A stretch of 49,818 bases of DNA from an uncultured Collinsella sp. (GCA_905209455.1 CAJLTA010000017.1:1-49818); one strand, 5' to 3'. Numbered from the stretch's first letter, positions 35,970-45,002 are shown. The notes: generated from the sequence alone by a model not told the origin. Numbers and translations are program-made.

Positions 35970-36015
35970 AAAAAAACGCCGGATGCAAGACGAGCGTGCC
36001 CGTCAGCATCCGGCG
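35970..36015 (-). terminator. Intrinsic terminator of map
   Basis: On minus, CGCCGGATGC and GCATCCGGCG pair around a 19-base loop, followed by TTTTTTTG, ten bases past the map stop codon. Confidence 0.85.
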
Positions 36016-36024
36016 CATCTACAG

Positions 36025-36912
36025 CTACCAACTCAGCAGCTCGTAGCCGTCCTCGGTCACCACGAGCTGTACCTCGCACTGGGCCGAATCGCTGCCGTCC
36101 TTGGTGCGCACGCACCAACCGTCACCCTTGCTGATCTTGATGTCGGGCGCTCCGGCGTTGACCATGGGCTCGATGGTAAAGACCATGCCCGGGGCCATGA
36201 TAGTGTCCACATCGGGTGCCTCGGTGGTAAAGCCCACAAACGGGTCCTCGTGGAACTCCTTGCCAATGCCGTGTCCGCCGTACTCGCGCACCACGCTAAA
36301 GCCGGCGTCCTCGACCGTTTTTTGCACGGCCTCGGCCATCACAGACAGCGGCAGCCATGGCTTGACGGCCGCCAAACCCGCCTCCACGCTGGCGCGGGTG
36401 ACGTCGACCAAGCGCTGGCGCTCGGCAGAGACCTCGCCGATGCAGAACATGCGGCTCGAATCACTAAAGTAGCCGTCCAAAATCGTGGAGCAGTCGACGT
36501 TGATGATGTCGCCCTCGTGCAGCACATCCGCATCGCAGGGGATACCGTGGCAGACGACGTCGTTGATCGAGGTGCACACGCTCTTGGGATAGCCCTCGTA
36601 GTTGAGATCGGCCGGCGTGCCGCCGTGCTCGACGGTGTAGTCGTAGATCATCTGGTCGATCTGGTTGGTGGTCATGCCCGCGGCGATGTGCTCGCCCACG
36701 TAATCGAGCACGCCCACGTTGATGGCGGCCGAGCGCTTGATGCCCTCGATATCGGCGGGCGTCTTGTAGAGCGTACGGGGCAGAACCTCCCAGCCCTCCT
36801 CCCACAGGCGCTCGAGGCGCTCGTCGAAGGCGCTGTGGCATTTCTTGTACTTCTTGCCGCTACCGCACCAGCAAGCGTCGTTGCGGCCAGGCACGGGTCC
36901 TTTGTCATACAT
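36025..36912 (-). CDS. map: Methionine aminopeptidase, type I, with N-terminal SEC-C zinc motif
   Basis: 295 residues. Residues 1-40 contain the SEC-C motif RNDACWCGSGKKYKKCH, which in SecA binds zinc and the ribosome. The catalytic domain follows, with metal ligands in NVDCSTILDGYFSDSSRMF (two Asp), GHGIGKEFHEDP (His), FTIEPM (Glu) and QCEVQLVVTEDG (Glu). It removes the initiator methionine from nascent proteins, and the SEC-C part is thought to help dock it at the ribosome. The ATG at 36912 follows GAAAGGAAG. Confidence 0.95.
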   Translation of the reverse strand: MYDKGPVPGRNDACWCGSGKKYKKCHSAFDERLERLWEEGWEVLPRTLYKTPADIEGIKRSAAINVGVLDYVGEHIAAGMTTNQIDQMIYDYTVEHGGTPADLNYEGYPKSVCTSINDVVCHGIPCDADVLHEGDIINVDCSTILDGYFSDSSRMFCIGEVSAERQRLVDVTRASVEAGLAAVKPWLPLSVMAEAVQKTVEDAGFSVVREYGGHGIGKEFHEDPFVGFTTEAPDVDTIMAPGMVFTIEPMVNAGAPDIKISKGDGWCVRTKDGSDSAQCEVQLVVTEDGYELLSW

Positions 36913-36964
36913 GGCTAACTTCCTTTCATCCGCAGCTAGTATAGCCCACCCACGCGTCCATAAA

Positions 36965-37031
36965 AGTTGCGGTGATATAGTTCCGATTTAAGCGGTTTAA
37001 CAGCACAAATAGGAACTATATCACCGCAACT
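36965..37031. repeat. 67-bp hairpin element, copy 2
   Basis: Perfect 20-bp arms (AGTTGCGGTGATATAGTTCC and its inverse) around a 27-base loop, between the map promoter region and the radical SAM gene's 3' end. It matches the element at 31721-31787 in arms, length and loop size. Confidence 0.85.
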
Positions 37032-37072
37032 GATGGGGCGGGATGGCTGACACTAGCTGCTGCGTGGTTTTG

Positions 37073-37855
37073 CTAGTAGCTCACCTGGCAGGGAATGCCG
37101 AGGGCTTGGACGCGCTCGGCAATGGCGTCGAGTACCTCAGGCGCTGCTTTGGCAAGGCCGGCGACCGGCGTCTCGCGTGCGACGGTGTAGATGGTCGCCT
37201 CCTGCGGGCGAATGCGCTCGAGCGCCGCGAGCCAAGGACCAACGTACTCCTCACCAGTGTTGTCGATGAGCCTGCCCTGATACTCGCCGGTCAAAAAGAT
37301 CGTCTGGATAATGACATGACCGTTAAAGCTCGCGAACGTCTCGATCTGGTGCTCCACATCGTAAGGGCCAACGGGTTGATCGAGCAGCTGGATAAATGCC
37401 GGATCGACCGTATCCAGCTTGAGGATGTTGTCGTCGACCATCATGAGCGCATCGTGCACCTGGGGACGGCCGGCGCGCGTGCCGTTGGAAAGCACAGCAA
37501 TCTTGGTGTTTGGGGCCAGCTGGTCGCGAAGCGCGACGGCACCGGCGATGGCCTGCGGAAACTCCGGCGCGGCGGTGGGCTCGCCATTGCCGGCAAACGT
37601 GATTACATCGGGCAGCTCACCCTCGGCTGCCATCTCGTGCAGCTTGGCCTCGAGTGCGTCGAGCACCACGGCAGCCGTGTTATACGACTCGTGGCAGGGG
37701 CGCTCGGCGTTGAGGCCGTTCTCGCAGTAGATGCAGTCGAACGTGCAGATTTTGCCGCTCGCCGGCATCATGTTGACACCGAGCGAAAGGCCCAGGCGAC
37801 GGCTGCGGACGGGCCCAAAGATGGGGCTGGCATTCAAAAACGTAGACATAGGCAT
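37073..37855 (-). CDS. Radical SAM protein of unknown function (COG0731-like)
   Basis: 260 residues. N-terminal SPIFGPVRSRRLGLSLGVNM and the cluster motif CTFDCIYCENG are shared with a broad family of short radical SAM proteins related to wyosine-synthesis enzymes. ITFAGNGEPTAAPEFP is the GGE-like SAM-binding motif. The reaction is unknown. No biosynthetic neighbours give a clue: map is on one side, an alpha/beta hydrolase on the other. ATG 37855 follows AAGGAG; ATG 37849 is an equally near alternative. Confidence 0.9.
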   Translation of the reverse strand: MPMSTFLNASPIFGPVRSRRLGLSLGVNMMPASGKICTFDCIYCENGLNAERPCHESYNTAAVVLDALEAKLHEMAAEGELPDVITFAGNGEPTAAPEFPQAIAGAVALRDQLAPNTKIAVLSNGTRAGRPQVHDALMMVDDNILKLDTVDPAFIQLLDQPVGPYDVEHQIETFASFNGHVIIQTIFLTGEYQGRLIDNTGEEYVGPWLAALERIRPQEATIYTVARETPVAGLAKAAPEVLDAIAERVQALGIPCQVSY

Positions 37856-38074
37856 ATGCTCCTTGGGACAGTTGAGCTTAAGCATAGCATCGCCGCTAAT
37901 GCGTGGTTTGGGCTTGTGCTTTACAGGTTTCGATTTTTCACTCTACTTTCGATGCCGTGTCATGAAAGGTTTCGAGTCAGGTACAGTTAATCTGTTAACA
38001 AAGCGCAAGACGATGAGGACCTGTCCGGCCCTGCTGGCCTGCGTCTGGATGGGCATTGATGATGGGAACACAGT

Positions 38075-38872
38075 ATGGATTTTACAGTCGAGAATGCGGG
38101 CACCACGATCGCCTGCCGCGAGTATGCCAGCCCGGATGTATCGTCCGATGCACCCGCCTTGGTGTGCGTGCACGGTGCGTGTGTCGATGGTGTCTTTTTT
38201 GACGGCATCGCCCGCGAGCTCGCCTGTGACTATCGCGTCATTGCCTACGACCGCCGCGGTTGCGGCGAGAGCGGCGACGCTGCAGACGGACGCTACGACC
38301 TCGCCGTCCAGGCCGCCGACCTGCAGGCCGTTATCGAGCATATTGGCGCTCCGGCAAACGTGCTCGCGCACAGTGCCGGTACGCTGGTGGCGCTGGAGCT
38401 TCTCCGTGCAAACCCCGCCATAATCTCACGTGCGATTCTGCATGAACCCGCCGTGACAGATGAGGGTGCCGGTCTGGGCGCGGCCTCGGTTTTGCTCGAG
38501 ATGATCGCCGCGGGAAAGGTCTCCAGGGCATTACGGGCCTTTCTGGGTGCCATCGGCGATCCGGACCCCGAAGCTCCCAGAACAACCGAGGCAGAAGCCA
38601 AGCATGCCCTGCGCAACGGCCGTAGTTTCATGGCAAACGAATACGGGATCACTATGACCTGCGTTCCCGATTGGGATAGCGTTCGTGCGTCAAAAACGGT
38701 GGCCGCCGTGCTCCTGGGCGAGCTCTCGATTGGCACGCCCCGCGAGGCGGGCACGAGGGTGGCGGCTGAGCTTTTGGGCTGTCCACTCGCAATGGTTCCC
38801 GGTGCGCACAACGGCCTGCGCGATCGCCCGGCAGCGGCTGCCCGGGCTGTCTGCGGCATCCTGGGGCTCTAA
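38075..38872 (+). CDS. Alpha/beta-hydrolase
   Basis: 265 residues. The oxyanion region is LVCVHGACVDGVFF, the nucleophile elbow AHSAGT (Ser near 113), an acidic residue lies later, and the catalytic His is in VPGAHNGLRDRP. YDRRGCGESGD is typical of this fold. The substrate is unknown; esterases, lactonases and dehalogenases share this signature. It has no evident operon partner. Confidence 0.88.
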   Translation: MDFTVENAGTTIACREYASPDVSSDAPALVCVHGACVDGVFFDGIARELACDYRVIAYDRRGCGESGDAADGRYDLAVQAADLQAVIEHIGAPANVLAHSAGTLVALELLRANPAIISRAILHEPAVTDEGAGLGAASVLLEMIAAGKVSRALRAFLGAIGDPDPEAPRTTEAEAKHALRNGRSFMANEYGITMTCVPDWDSVRASKTVAAVLLGELSIGTPREAGTRVAAELLGCPLAMVPGAHNGLRDRPAAAARAVCGILGL

Positions 38873-39082
38873 CACCCGCAATAGTCAAAGCGGCCTTCAC
38901 CTGCAAACGTTTCGGCCGTGTTAACAACTGTGCTCAAAACCTCACGTCTGCGGCTTCAATCGTGCCGTCTGCCAACTCATAAAAATGTAACAGGATTCAC
39001 GTGCTTACCTGCATCGACAAGGTGTTACCCTTGTAACATTTGGAACCCACCGCTTCATGCGAAACTATCGAAAGGGCCCCAT

Positions 39083-40963
39083 ATGCTCAATAATCACGAG
39101 GTCAATCTAACCGACGAGGAGGCTGCCGCCGAGGTCGCCCGTGTCGCGAAGACCTACCCCGTGGTGCGTTTGCTGTCGGCCGATCAGATTAAGAACGAGC
39201 CTAACTGCCTACTCGCCGGCAATCGGTGTCCTTGCCTGCGTCATTCAAGTCTTGAGGCCTTGACAGATTCCGATGAGGTGTCGGAGCAACTGCTCAACGA
39301 TGGCGTTGAGTACCGCGCCCATCTGCGCCCTCTGAAGGTCGAGGGCGAGCCTCACGTCCTGCTGATGGTGCGTCCGATCGATGAGCAAGAGGCCGCAGAA
39401 GAGGACCTTGTCTACACCGACGTGCTGACGAGCGTGCGCAATCGCCGATATTACGAGGAAAAGCTCCGAAGCGCCCGCATGAATGCCGGCGTTGCGATGA
39501 TTGACCTTGATGATTTTAGGGCCTTCAACGATACGTGTGGCCGTCATGCCGGCGACCTTGCACTCGGTGCTGTGGCGACAGCCATACGCAGCGGAATTCG
39601 TTCGACTGACGAGCTTGTGCGCTATGGCTGCGACAAGTTTGTGGTCGTCATGCCCAATATTCCCTCCGATGACTTCGCCCGTCGCCTGCATCAGGTATCC
39701 GAAGCCGTTCATTCCACGATTATTCCGGGCCATGAGTACGTGAGCTTGACGGCATGTGTTGGTGGCGTTCGCATTCATGGCGAGACGGTCGATGAGGGCG
39801 TTGGCCGTGCTGTCCAGTTACTGAGCCGCGCTAAGGCAAAAGCCGGTACGGTCGTGACCGATGCCGATTCCATCGAGGCCTTCCAAAGCGAAAAGCCTTT
39901 GGTGCTTATCGCCGATGACTCCGAGATGAACCGAGCCATTCTCAACGAGATGCTCAAGGACGAGTATTGCATCCTCGAGGCCGACAACGGTCGTACGGCG
40001 CTCGACATGGTCGACCGCTATGGCGATGAGTTATCGCTCGTGCTGCTGGACATTGTCATGCCGGGCATAAGTGGCTTTGAGGTGCTGGCCGATCTGTCGC
40101 GCCGATCGGGTATCGATAATCTGCCTGTCATCATGATTTCGAGCGAAGATTCCGATGATGCGGTTCTGCGCGCGTACGAGCTGGGCGCCTCGGACTATAT
40201 CAACCGCCCGTTTGACTCCCGTGTCGTGCGCCGCCGTGTAAGCAACACCATCCGCCTATACGCCAAACAGCGCCGCCTGACGAACCTGCTGTCCCAGCAG
40301 TACAACGAGCGCGTCAAGAACAGTCGCATGCTCATCGACATCATGGCCGGCGTCATGGAGCTTCGCAACGGCGAGAGCGGCAGGCACGTTACGAACATCG
40401 AAAAGCTGACCGAGCTGCTGCTCGGCTGTCTGGTCCAGCGTAGCGGCGCGATCTCCCTCGACAATGAGGAGCGCTCCACGATTGCCCTGGCTTCGGCGCT
40501 GCACGATATCGGCAAGATGTCGATTGACGATGCGATTCTCAACAAACCCGGACGCCTTACGCCCGAGGAGTTCGAGATTATGAAGACGCATACCACGATC
40601 GGCGCCGACATGCTGCGTGAGCTGGGTAGCCATCACGCCGGCAATGCGCTTATGGAATATGCGTACCAGATTGCGCGTTGGCACCACGAGCGCTGGGACG
40701 GCAAGGGTTATCCCGATGGCCTTAAGGGCGACGAAATTCCCATTGCCGCACAGGTGGTTTCGGTGGCCGACGTGTACGATGCCCTGACGAGCGTGCGCGT
40801 GTACAAGGACGCTATCCCGCACGAGGAAGCGATCAAGATGATTCTGGACGGTAAGTGCGGCACCTTTAACCCGTTGCTGCTCGACTGTTTGCTCGAGGTG
40901 CAAGACCAAATTGCCGAGACGTTGGCACGCCCCGCCGATGTCGTCGCGTTTCCTACGATTTAG
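39083..40963 (+). CDS. GGDEF-like / receiver / HD-GYP signalling protein
   Basis: 626 residues. Residues 1-110 are a PAS-like sensor with a Cys-rich patch (NCLLAGNRCPC). A degenerate GGDEF fold (about 112-260) reads GCDKF at 182-186, so it should not make cyclic di-GMP. A receiver domain follows (phospho-accepting Asp323 in LVLLDIVMPG), where the usual conserved Lys is Arg (INRPF). The C-terminal HD-GYP domain has HD at 474-475 and HHERWDGKGYP with GYP at 542-544, and is expected to cleave cyclic dinucleotides. ATG 39083 is preferred over longer frames because of AAAGGGCC upstream. An Hpt gene follows after 24 bp. Confidence 0.92.
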   Translation: MLNNHEVNLTDEEAAAEVARVAKTYPVVRLLSADQIKNEPNCLLAGNRCPCLRHSSLEALTDSDEVSEQLLNDGVEYRAHLRPLKVEGEPHVLLMVRPIDEQEAAEEDLVYTDVLTSVRNRRYYEEKLRSARMNAGVAMIDLDDFRAFNDTCGRHAGDLALGAVATAIRSGIRSTDELVRYGCDKFVVVMPNIPSDDFARRLHQVSEAVHSTIIPGHEYVSLTACVGGVRIHGETVDEGVGRAVQLLSRAKAKAGTVVTDADSIEAFQSEKPLVLIADDSEMNRAILNEMLKDEYCILEADNGRTALDMVDRYGDELSLVLLDIVMPGISGFEVLADLSRRSGIDNLPVIMISSEDSDDAVLRAYELGASDYINRPFDSRVVRRRVSNTIRLYAKQRRLTNLLSQQYNERVKNSRMLIDIMAGVMELRNGESGRHVTNIEKLTELLLGCLVQRSGAISLDNEERSTIALASALHDIGKMSIDDAILNKPGRLTPEEFEIMKTHTTIGADMLRELGSHHAGNALMEYAYQIARWHHERWDGKGYPDGLKGDEIPIAAQVVSVADVYDALTSVRVYKDAIPHEEAIKMILDGKCGTFNPLLLDCLLEVQDQIAETLARPADVVAFPTI

Positions 40964-40987
40964 TTTGACCAAAGGAGTTTTTAATCC

Positions 40988-41344
40988 ATGATTTCCATGC
41001 GTGAGGCGTATGAGAAGATCGGCGCTAATTATGATGACGCGTGTGCTCGGCTGATGGGCGGGGAAATGCTTGCCCGCTTTGCCCTCAAGTTTTTAGATGA
41101 CGAGAGCATGGACAGGTTGGAGGCTGCCATGGCGGCAGGAGACGCCGAGGAAGCGTTTATGGCAGCGCACACGCTCAAGGGCGTGAGCCAGAACCTGGGA
41201 TTCGATAATCTGTACGAGCCGGCGGTCGTGGTGACCGAAGCGCTGCGCGGCGCCGATGCCGTTGACGGCGCTCGCGAGGGAATGCATGCGTTGCAGCAGC
41301 AATATGCGGCTACGATGTCGGCCCTGCGCGAGGCGGCCGAATAA
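40988..41344 (+). CDS. Hpt-domain phosphotransfer protein
   Basis: 118 residues, nearly all one Hpt four-helix bundle, with phospho-accepting His61 in AAHTLKGVSQNLGF. It follows the receiver/HD-GYP gene by 24 bp, has an AAAGGAG ribosome-binding site, and probably passes phosphate to or from that receiver. No cognate kinase lies nearby. Confidence 0.92.
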   Translation: MISMREAYEKIGANYDDACARLMGGEMLARFALKFLDDESMDRLEAAMAAGDAEEAFMAAHTLKGVSQNLGFDNLYEPAVVVTEALRGADAVDGAREGMHALQQQYAATMSALREAAE

Positions 41345-41368
41345 GAGCTTGCGAGCCTTGATGACTAT

Positions 41369-41432
41369 GAGAGTGGATAATCTCCCGTTTTAGGACCGGT
41401 GGTGGCCTCGAAGTGGGAGATTATCCACTCTC
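41369..41432. repeat. 64-bp hairpin with perfect 18-bp arms
   Basis: GAGAGTGGATAATCTCCC at 41369 is inverted at 41415, across a 28-base loop; ATCCACTCTC recurs at about 41452. It sits between the Hpt gene and the AT-richer island starting with the DUF2975-type gene. Arm and loop sizes resemble the 67-bp hairpins, but the sequences are unrelated. Confidence 0.75.
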
Positions 41433-41574
41433 GTTCGATACGTGTCCAAAAATCCACTCTCACCCCTTCTGATTAGTGAATGGGCTATGCGCACTGGCGG
41501 GGCTTTCCGCATGCAATCAATATCGTTGTTCGATAAACTGTTCGAATAACGATAGAGTCGATGAGGGTGAGTGT

Positions 41575-42135
41575 ATGTCTAACAGCGTTCAGCGTATGGC
41601 CAAAGCGGGCGAAAATATCAGGAAGCTTGGCTTTTGCATGGCAGCCGTTTTTGCAGGGATGCTCGTCGCTTTTGCCGCGTTGGTTGTTTACGTGATCTGG
41701 TATGCGGTTGCAAACATTGCTTCTGTCGATTCTTTCGGCGTCGTGACGCTTCTCGATGGCGGGTGCATCGTTATCCCAAGCGGACTGTGCCTGGCACTCG
41801 TCGTGGGTATTTCGCTTGTCGTTCTGTGTGGGATCAGCCGTAACATCTCGCGAGGCGTCTCGCCCTTTACCAAGACGCATGTGCGGCTTATCCGTGTTCT
41901 TGCGCTTGCCTTTGCTGTTAACGCCGCGGTTTCGCTTATTGGTGCCTACGGATCGGTCAATCTTACCATTGGTGGGCTGGAGCTTTACGTCGTGCCTCAT
42001 TCCTTCGTTATTGAGATTTGCCAAGGCGTTGCCTTTGATGCGGGGTCGCTTATCGGCGCGGCTGTCTGTCTGTGTATCTCGGTGATCTGGAGTTATGCCT
42101 CGCTGCTCCAAGAGCAGTCTGACGAGCTTGTGTAG
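41575..42135 (+). CDS. DUF2975-type four-helix membrane protein
   Basis: 186 residues with four hydrophobic segments (about 20-45, 65-90, 105-125 and 155-178), the layout of DUF2975 proteins. Such genes are usually paired with a small YozG-like XRE regulator, as here 8 bp downstream. Function is not established. Base composition is lower in GC than the genes to the left. ATG 41575 follows GAGGGTGAG. Confidence 0.85.
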   Translation: MSNSVQRMAKAGENIRKLGFCMAAVFAGMLVAFAALVVYVIWYAVANIASVDSFGVVTLLDGGCIVIPSGLCLALVVGISLVVLCGISRNISRGVSPFTKTHVRLIRVLALAFAVNAAVSLIGAYGSVNLTIGGLELYVVPHSFVIEICQGVAFDAGSLIGAAVCLCISVIWSYASLLQEQSDELV

Positions 42136-42143
42136 GAGGAAGC

Positions 42144-42473
42144 ATGAGCTATCTCATCATCGAGCTTGAGACGCAGCTGCTTAAGACCGGAAAGACCAGC
42201 GCTGATCTGATTCGGGCGACGGGGCATACTCCGGCTAATATTTCAAAGCTTAGAAACGGAAAAATAAAAGCTATTCGCCTTAAGACGCTGCTCGATATCT
42301 GTGATGAACTTGATTGTCAACCGGGAGATATTATTCAGCGCGTGAGCGAGAAAGAGCTTGAGGAGCTTATTGTCGAGCGCGCAAAAAATGTCGTGAGACA
42401 GATGCGGGACGGCGGAGGCAATGAGGCGTCGCTTCCGACATCAGTCTTTGCTGTCGATTTGAGTGACGAGTAG
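42144..42473 (+). CDS. XRE-family (YozG-like) small transcriptional regulator
   Basis: 109 residues. Residues 1-75 form a Cro/CI helix-turn-helix (ADLIRATGHTPANISKLRNG, then LKTLLDICDELDCQPGDII). The tail is charged and probably disordered. Paired with the DUF2975-type gene, and ending at a strong terminator before the ABC genes, it could control its own operon or the transporter. Confidence 0.9.
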   Translation: MSYLIIELETQLLKTGKTSADLIRATGHTPANISKLRNGKIKAIRLKTLLDICDELDCQPGDIIQRVSEKELEELIVERAKNVVRQMRDGGGNEASLPTSVFAVDLSDE

Positions 42474-42508
42474 CTTAAGGTGAACAACTAAAACGAAGTA
42501 TCAGCGTG

Positions 42509-42545
42509 AAGGGACCCGTGTCTAACACGGGTCCCTTCTTTTAGA
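42509..42545 (+). terminator. Intrinsic terminator after the XRE gene
   Basis: A perfect 12-bp stem (AAGGGACCCGTG and CACGGGTCCCTT), a 5-base loop, then CTTTTA. It separates the DUF2975/XRE unit from the ABC unit. Confidence 0.9.
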
Positions 42546-42617
42546 TTATCTTGACAAATATGAGTTATCGAAAAACAATAACAGCAATGGAAAACAATAA
42601 AGTAAAGTAGGAACGAT

Positions 42618-43379
42618 ATGAGCGATTTTTCTATCAAGCAGAACGGGGGTCCAATGAACGCATCAGCGATAAAGCTATCAAGAGTTTCAAAACGCTACGG
42701 GAAACGGCACGTTTTGCATGACGTTTCCTTCGAGGTGCATCAGTCTGAGCTCTGTGCCCTTGTTGGTGCAAACGGGGCGGGTAAAAGCACGCTTATTAAA
42801 ATAGTGCTGGGCCTCTGTGAGCCATCGTCGGGGAGCGTGGAGCTCTTTGGAGGCAAATCAAAAAGAGAGCTTGGCTTGATGCGGACGCGTGTCGGCTATG
42901 TGCCAGATTCCAGCGGAGCATACCAATCCCTCAGTGCGGTTGAGAATCTCCAAATCCGATGTTTGGAATGGGGGCTTGATGCGAATCGTGAGATTCCTCG
43001 CGTTTTGAGCCTAGTCGGGCTGGACGTCGAAGAGAAAAAGAGCGTGAGCAGTTTTTCTCTGGGAATGAAACGGCGGCTGGATATAGCTACGGCTTTGTTG
43101 GGTGACACTGATCTGCTTATTTTTGATGAGCCAGCAAACGGGTTGGACCCGCTGGGCATCGAGAGTATATGGGCCCTTATCGGTCGATTGAATCGAGAAC
43201 AGGGTAAGACCATGCTCATCTCTAGCCATGATTTGGATGAGTTGGCATCAGTTGCAACAAGTTGCGTGTTTATTCATGACGGCGAACTGCTGAAAAAGGA
43301 ACCGATGGACGTCATAAGGGATGAGGCGTCGTCCCTAAAAGAGTATTACAGGCGCTTGATGAAGGCGGTCTCGCTATGA
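42618..43379 (+). CDS. ABC transporter ATPase (BcrA/LanF-like)
   Basis: 253 residues. Walker A is GANGAGKST near 51, the signature is FSLGMKRRLDIA and Walker B is LLIFDEPANGLDPLG, features of the BcrA/LanF type used in bacteriocin immunity and similar exporters. The Q-loop position appears to be Asp (VGYVPDSSGAY) rather than Gln, or the Glu seen in LanF proteins. It is the first of three genes; the next starts at its stop codon (4-bp overlap). AT content is above the window average. ATG 42618 follows GTAGGAACG; ATG 42654 is possible. Confidence 0.92.
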   Translation: MSDFSIKQNGGPMNASAIKLSRVSKRYGKRHVLHDVSFEVHQSELCALVGANGAGKSTLIKIVLGLCEPSSGSVELFGGKSKRELGLMRTRVGYVPDSSGAYQSLSAVENLQIRCLEWGLDANREIPRVLSLVGLDVEEKKSVSSFSLGMKRRLDIATALLGDTDLLIFDEPANGLDPLGIESIWALIGRLNREQGKTMLISSHDLDELASVATSCVFIHDGELLKKEPMDVIRDEASSLKEYYRRLMKAVSL

Positions 43380-44200
43380 AGCGGGCGATTCATCCCATAA
43401 AGGCAGATATGATGCGTTTGCACAGGATGTTTCCGGCGAAGTTTGGTCTTGCGCTTATGCTGGCGTTCGGCCTTCTCTTCGGCATCTTTCTAAAAAACGG
43501 AACAACGTTGCTCGCCTTTGGCAATAGCGTTTTTGGGGAGGATATTGGCTTCTGCTGGAATGTAATCGATCCTTCTGCACCCGATGAGTCCCTTGTGCGC
43601 AGTGCTTTTGCCGGCACCTCTCTGTTCGTTCCGCTCATCGTTTGCCTGGCGATTTTACAGGAGCGCGGCTATGAAGAGGGATACCGAATTTCTTCAGCAA
43701 GAGGTCTTGCCTGCTTTAACGGGGCTCTGGCACATGTACTTTCGTCTGCTTTAATAATCGGCGCAGCATATAGTGCGCTTTGCCTTCTTCTGTTTGCAAT
43801 AGCGATAACACGTGGAGGGCAAAACTATGCGTATAGCATGCTGGCTGCATTTTTGCCCGCGATGATGATTAACGCCGTATTGGTGATATCGGTTGCGTTG
43901 GAGACGGTGACCATCTATCGGATTACAGGCAGCGCCGTATTGAGCGGGGCTGTGGTAATAATCGGATTTGTCATGAGCTTGACGCTCTACGGAACTTACC
44001 TTCAGACACCCATACCGTCCTTGCGATGGATCTTCTTTCTTCCGGGGCCGTACCTTGGAGTCGGATGTGCCCTTGGGTATAGCGATATGGGGCAGCTGAC
44101 GCTTCTGGGATATGGCGTGGCAGCCAGCTGTCTATCGGTATTGATTTACGCTCTCTTGAGCTTTCGCGCTGGGGGTGTGCTCAATGGCTCGTCAGATTAA
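43376..44200 (+). CDS. ABC-2 type permease, first subunit
   Basis: 274 residues with about six membrane helices, beginning with a short cytosolic N-terminus and FGLALMLAFGLLFGIFL. No soluble domain is present. It overlaps the ATPase gene by 4 bp and the next permease by 17 bp, so the three are a translationally coupled transporter. The two-permease arrangement recalls LanE/LanG-like immunity pumps, but no peptide or lanthionine-synthesis gene is in the window. Confidence 0.88.
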   Translation: MKRAIHPIKADMMRLHRMFPAKFGLALMLAFGLLFGIFLKNGTTLLAFGNSVFGEDIGFCWNVIDPSAPDESLVRSAFAGTSLFVPLIVCLAILQERGYEEGYRISSARGLACFNGALAHVLSSALIIGAAYSALCLLLFAIAITRGGQNYAYSMLAAFLPAMMINAVLVISVALETVTIYRITGSAVLSGAVVIIGFVMSLTLYGTYLQTPIPSLRWIFFLPGPYLGVGCALGYSDMGQLTLLGYGVAASCLSVLIYALLSFRAGGVLNGSSD

Positions 44201-45002
44201 AAGACTCCTCCAGTCAGAATTGAAGCATGTGAGCAAATGGATGTACGCTTTAATCCTGGTAATTTATGCGTGCATGGTGGTATTGCAGCTTAATTCTTTC
44301 CCGATGTGGTTCTGTAGCCTCCGTGAGAACAGTTTCTTGGGCTTTTTCCCAGACCCGACGCTTCTGCTGTCGGCAGAGGATGTCCTTCTATTTGGTAATG
44401 CAGAGGTTTTTCGCGGTCTGCTGTTCAACGTAGCCCCGTTGGCTCATGCATTGTTCTTTCCGTTCATCGCGGCTTGCATTGTGCCGCGCTTTGTCAGTTC
44501 GGGCTTTATTGAGGAACCGTGGGGGTTGTCGGAGGCTCGGGGTGGGAAGCGTGTGTGCGCTATCGTTGCGCGAGTGGTGCTGTCTTCTTTTGCCCTTTTG
44601 GGCGCGTTTATCCTGTCGAGTGTCGTTTTGTACTGTCTTAACTGCGTAATCGTTTTGGATGCTTGGCAGTATTTCAACCTGAATATTTTTTGCTATCGAC
44701 TTCTTCTGGCGAGTGTCGTCTGCCTTGCATACGTGGTCTCTTGCGTGATCGTTGTTTCCTATTTTGGGTCCGGCTTCGGTCCGATTGGCATGCTGTTGCT
44801 TGTCAATGTTGTAGCGATCTACATACAGCTCGGGGCCAATTCCATGCTTCCGCTTCCAGCCTCGATGCTCATGTGGATTTGTGGCGTGACCCCGTTGGGG
44901 AATGGTCAATGCATCTCGATTTTAATTGACTGCCTAATCAACGTAGCAAGCGTGTTTACCATTTGCTTTACCGTAGACCGATTGCGGTCGAGATTTCTTT
45001 GA
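44184..45002 (+). CDS. ABC-2 type permease, second subunit
   Basis: 272 residues with about six predicted helices, starting MARQIKRLLQSELKHVSKW before the first helix. ATG 44184 lies after GGGGGTG. The gene overlaps its neighbour and ends before a GC-rich hairpin facing the convergent hydrolase gene. Confidence 0.87.
   Translation: MARQIKRLLQSELKHVSKWMYALILVIYACMVVLQLNSFPMWFCSLRENSFLGFFPDPTLLLSAEDVLLFGNAEVFRGLLFNVAPLAHALFFPFIAACIVPRFVSSGFIEEPWGLSEARGGKRVCAIVARVVLSSFALLGAFILSSVVLYCLNCVIVLDAWQYFNLNIFCYRLLLASVVCLAYVVSCVIVVSYFGSGFGPIGMLLLVNVVAIYIQLGANSMLPLPASMLMWICGVTPLGNGQCISILIDCLINVASVFTICFTVDRLRSRFL

Noticed and set aside
41575..42473. Toxin-antitoxin reading of the membrane protein/XRE pair
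   Set aside because: The four-helix protein and regulator fit the DUF2975/YozG pairing better; nothing points to a toxin.
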